Below are positions 50,269 to 59,645 of a stretch of 64,000 nt of DNA, piece by piece (within the stretch, counting starts at the first letter, position 1; each line of letters opens with the position of its first letter). The stretch is from Terriglobia bacterium (GTDB taxonomy: Bacteria; Acidobacteriota; Terriglobia; Terriglobales; Acidobacteriaceae), in NCBI GenBank assembly GCA_020072845.1, contig JAIQGF010000005.1, forward strand, positions 1-64,000. The letters are read 5' to 3'. The position numbers were made by a program, and so were the translations under genes. The notes under the pieces are model-generated. The model saw only the letters and a program-made list of their open reading frames with translations, had not been told where the DNA came from and did no database searches.

Positions 50269-51258
50269 CTATTCGGCTAGCTTATCGGACAGTTTAACCA
50301 CTGCCTGCCGCCGTACTTCAGCATCCTTCTGAAATGCTTTCAGAGATGCTCTCTTCTCACGAATTGTCTTGAGTTGAGACTGGAATCGGTCTCTTTGTAC
50401 AAGTCCATTTCGACAAGCCGTTCGCCATCCATCGATCAACTCCTCAGATGCCCCACGCTGTCGAAGCGAGATTTCCGAGCCCTTGCAATTGTTTACGAGA
50501 GTGGCAAACTGTTTTTCCAGATTCGTTCCACCATCGGACAGCCTGTCCCATGCCGAATCAACTTGGGTGTCGAAATTGTAGCCCTCGATGTCCAGGTGAT
50601 AAACGTTGGTTGATATCTGGTATCTGACACTGCTATCGGCGATTGTGCGTTCCCTTCCGATGAGTTTTTGCATCCGTGTCTCAATTTGCCGGTATCCATT
50701 TTCGATGGCGGGCAATTGTTGAACGCGGCCTTGCGCTTCTGATATCCAAGCGTCGGAGGTGGGTACCATCTGTTTGACGGCTTTAACGAACTGGGACAGC
50801 AGAGCGTTGGTCGAAATTGCTGTGGCTCTTTTCTTTAATTCGTCAGTGTACGTTGCGAACAGGCTTTCCGAAGCGCGAGATAACACCATTGGCGTTACCT
50901 TGCCTTTATCGATGATTTGGAGAGTTATGGTGTTCCCGCGCACAGTGCCTGAGCACGTCGGTTTTCCAAAACCAAGAAAGCCTTCTCCAAATGTTAAAGT
51001 GATTTGCCCGTTATCGGTGACGCCTCTGACGCTTACCTGAGAGGCTTCAATCTTTCCGTCTTTCAATAAAACGAGACTGAACACACCCGCCAGTTGTCCG
51101 TCATTTGTTTGGGTCAACTGAAGCATCATCGCCCCGCTATTATCGTGTGCCAGGTAGGCCCCGCTAATCCGTGCCTGCCCTTCAGCGCCTAGGCAGAACA
51201 TGAAGGCCAACACGACAACGGCGTACAGTGAGACAGTCGAATTGCCTCGTGTAAGCAT
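50269..51258 (-). CDS. Hypothetical exported coiled-coil protein
   Basis: 329 aa from the ATG at 51258, with a signal peptide (residues about 8-27, ending 'GAEGQA'). A beta domain (30-130: 'ISGAYLAHDNSGAMMLQLTQTNDGQLAGVFSLVLL') resembles lipocalin-like or DUF-type sensors and is followed by helices with coiled-coil character to the end. It is markedly poorer in GC than neighbours, suggesting recent acquisition. Function unknown. Confidence 0.75.
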   Translation of the reverse strand: MLTRGNSTVSLYAVVVLAFMFCLGAEGQARISGAYLAHDNSGAMMLQLTQTNDGQLAGVFSLVLLKDGKIEASQVSVRGVTDNGQITLTFGEGFLGFGKPTCSGTVRGNTITLQIIDKGKVTPMVLSRASESLFATYTDELKKRATAISTNALLSQFVKAVKQMVPTSDAWISEAQGRVQQLPAIENGYRQIETRMQKLIGRERTIADSSVRYQISTNVYHLDIEGYNFDTQVDSAWDRLSDGGTNLEKQFATLVNNCKGSEISLRQRGASEELIDGWRTACRNGLVQRDRFQSQLKTIREKRASLKAFQKDAEVRRQAVVKLSDKLAE

Positions 51259-51317
51259 GTGGATAGCATTAGTATCTTTGGCGCGCGGGCGCACGCGCCC
51301 GATAAAGCACTGTCGGA

Positions 51318-51755
51318 TTACTGCCCCGAGGCGGACTGGTTGTGCACCGTCGCCAGCGCGACCAGGCAATACTCCGAGACCTCCAGAATGCCCGCGATGC
51401 GCCGAATCTGCGGCGGCGACGGCACGCAGCGATTGCCTTCCAGCTTGCTGATGTAGGTGCGCGCGATGCCCATTTTCTTTGCCATATCGCGCTGCGACAT
51501 TCCGCGCGCCGAGCGCAGCAGCCAGATCGCCGTGGCCATGTCGACCGACGGACGCGCTGGACCGGCGGACTGGGCCGGCTGGCATTCGGGCACAACCACC
51601 GGAGGTTCTTCGCACAGCAAGGGCCGGCGACAGCGCCGGCAGTTTCCTTGCCTGGTCATAAACTGGTTGAGCTGGCACTTCTTACAGCGGATCACAGCCT
51701 TGGTATCGATCGCAATGGCTGGCGCTGGCGTGGTTTCGGCAACCGTGACGTCCAT
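51318..51755 (-). CDS. XRE regulator with N-terminal zinc ribbon
   Basis: 145 aa from the ATG at 51755 (GAGG six bases upstream; an ATG at 51767 is an alternative). A ribbon 'CKKCQLNQFMTRQGNCRRC' (two CxxC) precedes an XRE HTH 'IWLLRSARGMSQRDMAKKMGIARTYISKLEGNRCVPSPPQIRRIAGILEV'. This zinc ribbon plus Cro-type domain may sense metals or redox. Targets unknown. Confidence 0.85.
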   Translation of the reverse strand: MDVTVAETTPAPAIAIDTKAVIRCKKCQLNQFMTRQGNCRRCRRPLLCEEPPVVVPECQPAQSAGPARPSVDMATAIWLLRSARGMSQRDMAKKMGIARTYISKLEGNRCVPSPPQIRRIAGILEVSEYCLVALATVHNQSASGQ

Positions 51756-52051
51756 TGGTGTCCTCATTCACCCTGGGGGGCTGTCACGGTTAATGGCAGG
51801 TTGGCTTCCAACTTGTTACTTCGGTAACAATAAATTGTAACTAATTGAAATCATTGATGATATCTGGCGCGCAGCGACACTTCTGCCCAAGTCCAGGAGC
51901 AAAATGTGTCTCAATAGTAGCCAGGGAATCGGCGAAATGCCGTGTGGCGTCTCATTGCGAGACAGGGGATGCAGTTGAATTTGCAGTAGTGGCGATGGCA
52001 GTGATCGGTATCGGCCTCGCAGCTTTCGTTGTGCGTCTCGCGGGCTTTCGC

Positions 52052-52552
52052 CTAATCCCCAAGCCCCTCGATCCGCAGCATCACGACATCGCCGGCTTTG
52101 ATGGCAGTGATCGTGAGGGCAACGGAAGCATGAGCGCCTTCCAGCGTTAAAGTCGCTGGAATGCCGCTTTCCGGTTCGCCGGTTTCGAAGGTCTTGAGCA
52201 CGGCCTTCCGGATGGCGCAGCCGGAGCAGCACACCGCCCTGCCACAGCCTCCTGGGAGGCGTGCCAGCTCGCACTCAAACACGTCTCCAGGCAGTCGGGT
52301 TGCCGAATCTTTGGGGTTGCTGCCGGTGATTTCGCAGGCTTTGCGATTCAAAGCTACGATCTGGAACTTGCTGTCGAGAACCAGAATCGGAAGCGGAATG
52401 CTGTCCAGGTAACTCTGCAGTGCGACGCCTTCCTGGCAGTCGATATTATTCCGGCAGGATGCGCAGATGCCGTGGCTGACGGGGCTATCGGCAGGCTCTT
52501 CCGTTCCACTGGGCGCGATCTCGGATCCACACCACGCGCATATAGACTTCAT
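52052..52552 (-). CDS. PAS-domain protein with N-terminal cysteine motif
   Basis: 166 aa. 'CAWCG' and 'HGICASC' give an N-terminal CxxC...CxxC zinc-type motif, as in some sensor kinases. A PAS domain (about 48-110, 'LDSIPLPILVLDSKFQIVALNRKACEITG') follows, with a cluster 'GGCGRAVCCSGCAIRKAV' that could hold iron-sulphur or zinc. No kinase or output domain follows, so it may act on a partner. The 284-bp gap 51768-52051 upstream of the XRE gene shows nothing recognisable. Confidence 0.78.
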   Translation of the reverse strand: MKSICAWCGSEIAPSGTEEPADSPVSHGICASCRNNIDCQEGVALQSYLDSIPLPILVLDSKFQIVALNRKACEITGSNPKDSATRLPGDVFECELARLPGGCGRAVCCSGCAIRKAVLKTFETGEPESGIPATLTLEGAHASVALTITAIKAGDVVMLRIEGLGD

Positions 52553-52734
52553 CTCCGCACTTTTTCCGCTTCCCGCAAGAGTAGCCGGTGAGGTACAAGC
52601 TCCCAGGGATTCCGCCCTTGTGAGCCTAGCCTGGGATGTACGCCGAGGCTGTAACCGCCGTCACAATCGCTTGTGAGGGGCAGTGCACGGGTCACAGTCT
52701 GATGTTGGCGGGGGCTTTTTATCCGGGAAGCCGG

Positions 52735-54918
52735 TCACGCCATGAGCGATTCGAATTCGGGATCGCCGTGCAGGCAGTCCAGGTCGGAATCCTGCCGGGC
52801 GTAGCCCTTGTTCAGATGCCCCATCGCGTTCAGCTTCTTGAGCAGGTCCAACGCTTCCGGTTTTTTTTGCAGGATGCCGTAGGTGCACGCCGCATTGTAG
52901 AGGATGTTGCTATCGTTGGGCCGCAGCGCAACCGCAATCTGCAGCGCCTGAACCGCCTCTTCGATCCGTCCGAGCCAGGCCAGGTTGCTGGCCAGCAGGA
53001 TGCGTGCCCGCACATCCTCGGGAACCAGGGCGAGTTGCTGCTCCAGCGAGACTAAGCTCCGTTCGCGCAGCCGGCGCGTGCCTTCCTTGTCACCCTGCCG
53101 CTCCGTCGCCACCATCAGCGGGACATACACGTTGTAGTCATCGCCATTGGCTGCCAAAGCGGCCTCCGTCAGGCGGGCCGCTTCCTCCGGGTGCCCAGAG
53201 GCGATGAATGCCCGGGCCAGCACGAAGTACGCTCCATCGCAATCGGGTTTGCGTTCAATGGCCTGCTTCGCCAGGCGGGTACCCTCATCGTAGCGCTTCA
53301 CCGCGTAGGCAATGCGTCCCTGGGCCAGCAGCGCCTCCGGCAAGTGCGGCTCCAGCGCCAGGGCCCGGAGCGCTGCCTCGGTGCCCTTCTCGATCCATCG
53401 CTGGTCGTGTTCGTGCCACTCGTAGTATTCGCCGCAAGCATTGGCCATTCCCGCGTGCGCCAGGGCAAAACGGGAATCCAGAGCGATGGCCTGTTCGAAC
53501 ATTTGCATGGCGAATTCCAGGTCGGAGCGGGTCACGCGGCGGGCGAAGCTGCGGCCGCGCAGGTAGGAGTCATACGCCTGGGTGTTCTCGGTGGGCTTGC
53601 GGGCGATGGCCTTCTCTTCCTGGGGCGAGAGGGTAATGCGCAGCGCCTGGGTGATGCTGCGGGCGATCTCGTCCTGCACCTCGAAGACGTCCTTCAGCTC
53701 ACGGTCGTAGCGCTCCGCCCAAGCGGCGTGCCCGGTGCGCGTCTCCACCAGTTGCGCCGTGATGCGCAGGCGGTTGCCGGCGCGGCGCAGGCTGCCGGTG
53801 AGCACGTGCCGGGCATTGAGCTGCTGGCCCACCTGCGGTCCGGTCACCGCCTGGTCGCGGAAGCTGAGCACCGCCGCCCGGGGAAACACTTTCAGGTTCT
53901 TGATCTTGGACAGCTCGGTAATAACGTCTTCCGTCATGCCGTCGCGGAAGTACTCGTCCTCCTTGGCGCCACTGAGGTTTTCGAAATAGAGCACGGCCAG
54001 GGAGCGCTCCGCCGGCGCCGCCACCGCTGCCGTCCGGCTGGAATCGCTGTCGCGCTTGAGCTGTTGCAGATCGGCCTTCAGCCGGGCAGCGCTGTCATAG
54101 CGTGACCGCGCGTTCTTCTCCAGCGTCTTGCTGAGGATCGGTTCCAAGCCGGGCGGCAGGTTCGGGTTCAACCGGACCGGGTCAAGCGGCGCCCGGTTCA
54201 GGATGGCATCGAACACCACCGCCGAGGTATTACCGGGGAAGGCTTCTTTTCCGGTGGCCATCTCGTAGAGCACCACGCCCAGGGAGAAGATGTCGGAGCG
54301 GCTGTCGACTTCATCCCCGCGTGCCTGCTCGGGGGACATATAAGCGACCGTCCCAATCGCCGTACCGGGGCTGGTCAAGTGTTCTGCCATGGTATCCGCG
54401 TTGGGACCAATCAGCGCGCCGGCCCCCATCGCCACCCTGTCTCTCTGGGGCATCAGTTTGGCCAGGCCGAAGTCCAGAATTTTGGCTTGGCCGCGCCCGG
54501 TGACAAAGATGTTGGCCGGCTTGATGTCGCGATGAACGATGCCCCGCTTGTGGGCTACATCGAGCGCATCCGCGAGTTGGATCCCCAGATCCAGCAGCTC
54601 GTCGGTGGAAAACGGTCCCTGCGCCAGGCGCCGCCTCACGGTCTCGCCTTCCAGCAGCTCCATGACCATGAAGGGACGGCCTTCGTACTCGTCGATGTCG
54701 TAGATGGTGCAGATGTTGGGGTGGTTGAGCGCGGAAGCCGCACGGGCCTCGCGCTTGAAGCGTTCCACCGCCTGGCTGTCCCGGGCGTATCCCTCGGCCA
54801 GGAACTTCAGCGCCACGGTCCGGCCCAGCCTGGCGTCATCGGCGCAATACACCACGCCCATGCCACCTTCGCCGAGCTTGTCGGTGATGCGGTAGTGGGA
54901 AATTGTCTTGCCGATCAT
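52735..54918 (-). CDS. Hanks-type Ser/Thr kinase with TolB-like and TPR domains
   Basis: 727 aa. The kinase (1-280) has '[10 protein letters not shown]', the ATP lysine in 'VALKF', '[10 protein letters not shown]' and 'DFGLAKL', all active. A TolB/FlgO-like segment (about 310-470: '[34 protein letters not shown]') follows, and TPR repeats fill the rest. No membrane helix is seen, so it is probably cytoplasmic. This architecture is frequent in Acidobacteriota and Gemmatimonadota. Substrates unknown. Confidence 0.93.
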   Translation of the reverse strand: MIGKTISHYRITDKLGEGGMGVVYCADDARLGRTVALKFLAEGYARDSQAVERFKREARAASALNHPNICTIYDIDEYEGRPFMVMELLEGETVRRRLAQGPFSTDELLDLGIQLADALDVAHKRGIVHRDIKPANIFVTGRGQAKILDFGLAKLMPQRDRVAMGAGALIGPNADTMAEHLTSPGTAIGTVAYMSPEQARGDEVDSRSDIFSLGVVLYEMATGKEAFPGNTSAVVFDAILNRAPLDPVRLNPNLPPGLEPILSKTLEKNARSRYDSAARLKADLQQLKRDSDSSRTAAVAAPAERSLAVLYFENLSGAKEDEYFRDGMTEDVITELSKIKNLKVFPRAAVLSFRDQAVTGPQVGQQLNARHVLTGSLRRAGNRLRITAQLVETRTGHAAWAERYDRELKDVFEVQDEIARSITQALRITLSPQEEKAIARKPTENTQAYDSYLRGRSFARRVTRSDLEFAMQMFEQAIALDSRFALAHAGMANACGEYYEWHEHDQRWIEKGTEAALRALALEPHLPEALLAQGRIAYAVKRYDEGTRLAKQAIERKPDCDGAYFVLARAFIASGHPEEAARLTEAALAANGDDYNVYVPLMVATERQGDKEGTRRLRERSLVSLEQQLALVPEDVRARILLASNLAWLGRIEEAVQALQIAVALRPNDSNILYNAACTYGILQKKPEALDLLKKLNAMGHLNKGYARQDSDLDCLHGDPEFESLMA

Positions 54919-55056
54919 CGCGAGGAGGTCACCCTAGAAGTTTTGCCATCTTAGGTCTTGCCGGCAAAAGGTGTCAAGAACCGCTCGGCCGCACGGATGG
55001 TTGCTGCGAACGGCTGGTGGCCCGCATCTCCAGCGCGGCGTTCGACTCGACGGTGC

Positions 55057-55087
55057 CCCACATCTGCCCGCCGTTGGCAGATGTGGG
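55057..55087. repeat. Perfect 12-bp palindrome
   Basis: CCCACATCTGCC and GGCAGATGTGGG around a 7-base loop, in the 282-bp gap 54919-55200. It is a dispersed-type hairpin without a T-tract. Confidence 0.75.
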
Positions 55088-55121
55088 AACGAAAAACCCG
55101 GCGCGTCGCAGCAAATGAAAC

Positions 55122-55172
55122 AGCCGTCAGGCTCGAAACCCGACGGCTGATAGCTGAGAGCTGACAGCTAGC
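55122..55172 (-). terminator. Possible terminator joined to an AGCTNNN heptad array
   Basis: AGCCGTC (55122-55128) pairs with GACGGCT (55142-55148); on the minus strand GTTTCATTT follows, a weak T-tract, downstream of the DUF4410 stop. GGCTGAT and AGCT-cored heptads (GAG, GAC, AGC tails) run on to 55172. Confidence 0.5.
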
Positions 55173-55200
55173 TTTTCAACTCCGGCACGAATGTTGCGAT

Positions 55201-55737
55201 CTAGAACGACGCCTGGTTGATCAGGTTGGCGATGTTTTTCGCCAGGAACTGCGTCGCTTTGATGTTCTCGCCAAACAGACGGACTGTGCCCGCCACCGTC
55301 TTGTCCACCTTGATTTGCGAGTCGCGCGTGGCCAGTTGTGCGTGCACCGTAACCTTGGTGGCGCCGGCCACCGTGGTGACGGCACGCTTGGTTTGACTGC
55401 CGCGCTCGAATTTCTCCAGCTTGGTGGTGAGAATCAGCAAGTTGGGCACGTCGGTCGCCCGCCGATCGCCGCTGCGGAATACTTGCTGAAACTTGTTGGT
55501 CTTCCCGACTTCCTCGATCAGCTTTTCGTAGATGGCCATGGCGAAGTCGGGCGGGAGCTGGCCTTCTTCAGCCGAGACCGGCTCGATCTGGATTGCCCAC
55601 GGGGTAGCCGTCGCGGCCGGTTTCGCCGTCGGTGTCGCGGCTGGCTTTTCCTGTGTGAAAGCGGATGCGCCGGCCAGCAGCGTCAGCAGCAGCGCCGCGG
55701 CCGCCAGGGCACGCCAAAGTGCTCGTTGGCTATTCAT
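55201..55737 (-). CDS. DUF4410-like secreted protein
   Basis: 178 aa with a signal peptide ('ALLLTLLAGASAFTQ'). The core 'LPPDFAMAIYEKLIEEVGKTNKFQQVFRSGDRR' and 'LLILTTKLEKFERGSQTKRA...GATKVTVHAQL' fit the DUF4410 family, small outer-envelope proteins of unknown role. It overlaps the next upstream gene by 4 bp, so both are co-translated. Confidence 0.78.
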   Translation of the reverse strand: MNSQRALWRALAAAALLLTLLAGASAFTQEKPAATPTAKPAATATPWAIQIEPVSAEEGQLPPDFAMAIYEKLIEEVGKTNKFQQVFRSGDRRATDVPNLLILTTKLEKFERGSQTKRAVTTVAGATKVTVHAQLATRDSQIKVDKTVAGTVRLFGENIKATQFLAKNIANLINQASF

Positions 55738-56270
55738 TTCTTCTCCTTCGTGTCGGCGGTTGCTTCCACCGGCATGCTGGCTTTCGCGCCCTGAGCAACC
55801 AGTTGTGTCTTGATGTCCCTCGCCTGGCCCAGCGGCATGGTGAAGATAACACCATGCAGCCCGCCGTTATCGTCGCGATATTCCACCGTGAGGCTGTCGA
55901 ATTTCTCGTGCGTAATCAGGCTGAGGACGCGCCCACCGCCGTAAGGCACGCCCATTTTGGCCAGCGTCATCACTTTGCCGCCGGTCTGCCGGCTGTCCTC
56001 ACCGGTGAAGATGTCCTCAATGGATGCGATCGGAACCCGTGCGTGCGAGGCGGCGCCCTGGAAGTCCAAGCCGGTGGCGCTGACCGTCAGCTTGCCCTTG
56101 GCGTTGTGCTTGACGTCCTCGAGACCAAGTAGATGGTTAACCTGCGGCGTGGCATCGGCCGCCGGTGATTTTGGTTTTGTCGAACTCTGGGCGCCTGCGG
56201 CGGCCGACAGAGCTATGACTGTTATGGCGAGCAGAATCCTTCGCGGCCCGCTCCATCCTGAATGCGGCAT
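55734..56270 (-). CDS. Hypothetical secreted protein, partner of the DUF4410-like gene
   Basis: 178 aa with a signal peptide (about 10-28). 'LLGLEDVKHNAKGKLTVSATGLDFQG...ARVPIASIEDIFTGEDSRQTGGKVMTLAKMGVPYGGGRVLSLITHEKFDSLTVEYRDDNGGLHG' is a beta-rich fold conserved in acidobacteria-like genomes. Function unknown. It is the first gene of a two-gene unit overlapping by 4 bp. Confidence 0.75.
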   Translation of the reverse strand: MPHSGWSGPRRILLAITVIALSAAAGAQSSTKPKSPAADATPQVNHLLGLEDVKHNAKGKLTVSATGLDFQGAASHARVPIASIEDIFTGEDSRQTGGKVMTLAKMGVPYGGGRVLSLITHEKFDSLTVEYRDDNGGLHGVIFTMPLGQARDIKTQLVAQGAKASMPVEATADTKEKK

Positions 56271-56400
56271 GTTGCCCCCAATGCGTTTTGATTTGAACTC
56301 TCCGGGTGGGCGGCATTATATCCGCGCCGCTCTCATTTGCCAGCGCATAATCCGTGCCCCGCAAATTCCCACTTTTGTCGGTTGGTGTTGAAAGGATCGG

Positions 56401-57789
56401 CTAGGACTGCAGCTCGCGCAAAATGGCCGCGACCAGTTCGTCTTTGTAGCGCGCCAACACGCGCTCCACAACCTCGGCAATGTGCTGCTCATCCATCGAG
56501 GCGGGGGCGGGGGCGGCAGCGGATGGGGGCTCCATTTCGAGCTCCAGCGGTGCTTCCCTTTGCGCGGCTTCCAATTCGGCGACGAATTGCGACACCAGCC
56601 TCTGCGTAAGCTCGTGGTTTTCTGCCGGATGTTCGGGTGCGGCTTCGATTTCCGTGGCCGGCGCGGGATATGGCTCCGGGAAGATCTCGATCGGCTGTGT
56701 ATCGATGCCGGCTTCAGCCTCCGGCTCAGGTTCGCGCGCGGGCGCTGCGGCCGCGCCGCCCGGCGTCTCGAACGCCTGCCGCATTTCGTGCTCAAAACTT
56801 GCCGCTTCCGCCACCGGGCCAGACTCGGCCACCGATGCGTGGATTTCAGCAATCGCATCTTCGTGCGCAGGCTCCTCCATGGCGATGCCGACGGGAATCT
56901 CTTCCGGATGTTCTTGGCCGAACTTGGTGGCGAACTGCATGAAGTCGGAGGGATCGGTGGCCAGCGCCGAATCCCGCACGATCGGAACTTGGTCGGCGCC
57001 GGCTTGCAATGTCGGCTCAAACTCGGCTGCCGGCGCCACTTCCGTCGGGCCAGCCTGCGGCGCCGAAGTGTATTCCAACTCGGCAGGAGGCACGATCACC
57101 GGCGCGGCCTCGGGCAGTTCCGCATGCTGCAAATCAAACGCCGGCGCAGGCGCGTTCAGGTCGAAGATCGGGACTTCCGCAGGCTGGCTCTCCACCGCGA
57201 ACGGCGCAGGTGAGGACTCGACCGTCAATATCGACGCTGCGTCCAGTCCTTCGATGCCCAGGACCGGCGCGGAACCAACGTCGTCCGAAATCTCCGCCGG
57301 CTTTGCGGCGGGCTCGTCTGCCCCGGCCTCCGACTTCCAGTCGGAGTAACTCGCGTCGGAAAAATCTTGGACTGCCGCCATCTTGACGGTGGTTGGGGCC
57401 TCCGCCGGCTCCGCGGGATGCAGCTTCTCTGCCAGTTTGCGCACCACGGCGAGCAGATCGGTCGCCTCGAACGGCTTGGTCAGCACGCCGTCGGCCTTCA
57501 CTCGATTGCCGTCTTCCGGCCTGAACGGCTCCATACTGGTGATGGTCAGCAGCACCGGAATGCGGGCGGTTTCAGCCGCGCTCTTCACCTTTTCGCAGAC
57601 TTCCAGTCCGGTATAACCGGGCATGTACACGTCGAGGATGATCAACTCCGGCTTCTCGGAAGCGATCTTCTTCACCGCCGCCGCGCCATTGCTGACCGGC
57701 ACGACGCTGTAACCGGCATCGCTGAGGATCTTGCAGCCCATCCGTTGGGCGGTAATGTTGTCGTCGGCGAGCAATACCTTCAATGACAC
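56401..57789 (-). CDS. Response regulator receiver protein with long Ala/Pro/Glu tail
   Basis: 462 aa from the GTG at 57789 (GAGG six bases upstream); an in-frame ATG further upstream adds unlikely residues. A receiver domain (1-120) has 'LLADDN', the phospho-acceptor in 'LIILDVYMPGYTG' and 'GVLTKPF'. About 340 residues rich in Ala, Pro, Glu, Val follow with no domain I can name, ending in an amphipathic helix 'IAEVVERVLARYKDELVAAILRELQ'. The low-complexity tail may be a flexible tether. Confidence 0.87.
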   Translation of the reverse strand: MSLKVLLADDNITAQRMGCKILSDAGYSVVPVSNGAAAVKKIASEKPELIILDVYMPGYTGLEVCEKVKSAAETARIPVLLTITSMEPFRPEDGNRVKADGVLTKPFEATDLLAVVRKLAEKLHPAEPAEAPTTVKMAAVQDFSDASYSDWKSEAGADEPAAKPAEISDDVGSAPVLGIEGLDAASILTVESSPAPFAVESQPAEVPIFDLNAPAPAFDLQHAELPEAAPVIVPPAELEYTSAPQAGPTEVAPAAEFEPTLQAGADQVPIVRDSALATDPSDFMQFATKFGQEHPEEIPVGIAMEEPAHEDAIAEIHASVAESGPVAEAASFEHEMRQAFETPGGAAAAPAREPEPEAEAGIDTQPIEIFPEPYPAPATEIEAAPEHPAENHELTQRLVSQFVAELEAAQREAPLELEMEPPSAAAPAPASMDEQHIAEVVERVLARYKDELVAAILRELQS

Positions 57790-58030
57790 AGAGAGCCTCG
57801 TTCGGGGCACCGTGGCACCGAAGTTACTGTGTCTGTGCTTGCAAGTCAACCGAAACAGCACCCCCCTCGCCCGCCTTGCAAACCGCCTTGGGACATGTCC
57901 AATTGGGCGCCTGACGGCTGGCGAAATGCTTCCCGCGCGAGGGGCAAGCCAGAACGCGGAAGCTCAGTGCGAACCAGCGAATGGGGAGTGGCAAATGGCG
58001 GAAAACAGCCGTGCCCAATGGAAATTCGCA

Positions 58031-58060
58031 AACAAAAAGGGCGACCAGCGCTGGTCACCC
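58031..58060 (-). terminator. Rho-independent terminator after bamD
   Basis: GGGTGACCAGC and GCTGGTCGCCC form an 11-bp stem (one mismatch/wobble); on the minus strand it is followed by TTTTTGTTT. It lies 30 bp after the bamD stop. Confidence 0.85.
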
Positions 58061-58090
58061 TGCCTGGATTGCCGAAAGCCTCGTCTCTCT

Positions 58091-59539
58091 CTAAAACGGA
58101 ATCAGTCTGCCCAGCCCCTTCTTCTTTTTCTTCTTGCTCGACGAGGTGGTGTTCTTGTCGCTCGAACTGGAAGAGCTGGCATTGGCACTCGACGCGGCCG
58201 CATTGCCCTGGTCGCCGGCGGCCTCGTTGACCTGCGCCGGGGGCGCGGGGCTCTGGCCCTTATTCGACGACCCGGCCGCTGAGCTTGCAGTTCCCGTATC
58301 CGGCCCGGCGCTGCTGCTGTCCGCCGAGGGGATGGGTCTCAGTACCGGTGCGGTGTCGGCGGCCGGCGCGGTGCCCGGTTGCGCATCGCTGCGGGGGACT
58401 GGCTGGTTGGGCGGGGGTGCGCCGCTCTTCACCGTTTCCACGCTCACGCTTCCGGTTCCTGTCTCTCCACCGCCCGTCTTGGCGCTGGCCGCCATGATCG
58501 CCGCCGTGTTCGCCCGCACGATGTCGGGTGCGTTGGTCGGCTTGGGATCCACCAGCGTGGGCTCACCCACTCGCGCGGCCAGCGACGTGTCGGGCCCGCG
58601 ATGCAGGTTCAACTTGAGCTTGCCAAAGCGTCCTAATTCCCGGCGGCTCTCTTCTTCTCGTTTGTTCTGCGCGATCGCTTCCGGCGTCGGTGTGGGGACC
58701 GGCCGGTGCAGAGCCTCCAGGCGCTTGCGAGCATCGCCGGCGCGGTCGGTGGCCGGATACCGGGTAACGATGCGCGCGTACGCCGCCGCCGCCTTGTCGC
58801 TGAAATCCTTGATCATCTTCCCCTTCGCCACCTCGTCGAATTTCGAAGCGCGAATGGCGTCGATCTGCCGCTCGTAGGCGCCGCCCAGCAGGTAAAGAGC
58901 CTCGTCCGCCCCGCTGTACAGCGGATAATCATCCACCACCGATTGCAGGCGCGCGATGGCCGCCGCCCACGACTCGCGCAGGAAGTAGAAGCGCCCGATA
59001 CGGAATTCGCGCTCCGCCAGGGCCTCCTGCACCTCGCGCAACCGGTCCTTGGCCTCCGCCACCAGCTTGCTGTCGGGATACTGCTGGATCAGGTTGCGGT
59101 ACTCTTCTTCCGCGCGCATGGCGTGGGTAAAGTCGCGGTCGGGCTTCTCCATCTGCCGGTAGTGAATGTTGGCGATTTTCAACTGCGCTTCCGCCGCCTC
59201 CGGCATGTTGGGAAAGAAGGTCTCGAAGTCCTTGTACTCGTTCTCCGCCTGGGCCAGCGCCGCCGATCCGCCCTCGGCGTACCAGGAATCTCCCACCGCC
59301 AGCTTGGCGCGGGCGATGTACTCCGAATCCGGGTAGGTGTTGATCAGTGTCTGCAGGATGATCCGCGCCTGGTCCATGTGGTTGTGCTTCATCTGGTCCA
59401 TGGCCCGGTCGAACAGCACCTTGTCGGGCTGCTTGGACCCCACATTGGCCAGCGGATTGTTGACTTTCTTGTTGTGACAGCCGGCCAGCGTGACGACAAG
59501 CAGCGTCAGGCCTAAGAACGCAAGGATACGTCGGTACAT
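58091..59539 (-). CDS. bamD: BamD-like outer-membrane assembly lipoprotein with C-terminal extension
   Basis: 482 aa. Signal peptide with lipobox 'LAGC' (Cys21). TPR repeats over residues 40-250 ('KVLFDRAMDQMKHNHMDQARIILQTLINTYPDSEYIARAKLAVGDSWY') match BamD. An extra 230-residue tail rich in Pro, Ala, Ser, Thr and ending in KKKKKKGLGRLIPF is unusual for BamD. It should work in beta-barrel insertion; other bam genes are elsewhere. Confidence 0.87.
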   Translation of the reverse strand: MYRRILAFLGLTLLVVTLAGCHNKKVNNPLANVGSKQPDKVLFDRAMDQMKHNHMDQARIILQTLINTYPDSEYIARAKLAVGDSWYAEGGSAALAQAENEYKDFETFFPNMPEAAEAQLKIANIHYRQMEKPDRDFTHAMRAEEEYRNLIQQYPDSKLVAEAKDRLREVQEALAEREFRIGRFYFLRESWAAAIARLQSVVDDYPLYSGADEALYLLGGAYERQIDAIRASKFDEVAKGKMIKDFSDKAAAAYARIVTRYPATDRAGDARKRLEALHRPVPTPTPEAIAQNKREEESRRELGRFGKLKLNLHRGPDTSLAARVGEPTLVDPKPTNAPDIVRANTAAIMAASAKTGGGETGTGSVSVETVKSGAPPPNQPVPRSDAQPGTAPAADTAPVLRPIPSADSSSAGPDTGTASSAAGSSNKGQSPAPPAQVNEAAGDQGNAAASSANASSSSSSDKNTTSSSKKKKKKGLGRLIPF

Positions 59540-59616
59540 TCCCTACCTCGATATCTCTCGGAACAAAGCTTCGGGAGCGGAGAACGGTTCCTCCAGTTTA
59601 CAGGAATCCGGGGCGC

Positions 59617-59645
59617 GAGTCGCAACTCGGGACTCGCAACTCGCT
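59617..59645. repeat. Heptad array, ACTCGNN-like
   Basis: GAGTCGC, AACTCGG, GACTCGC, AACTCGC, ending on the rpe stop codon (TAG, 59644-59646). Confidence 0.8.
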
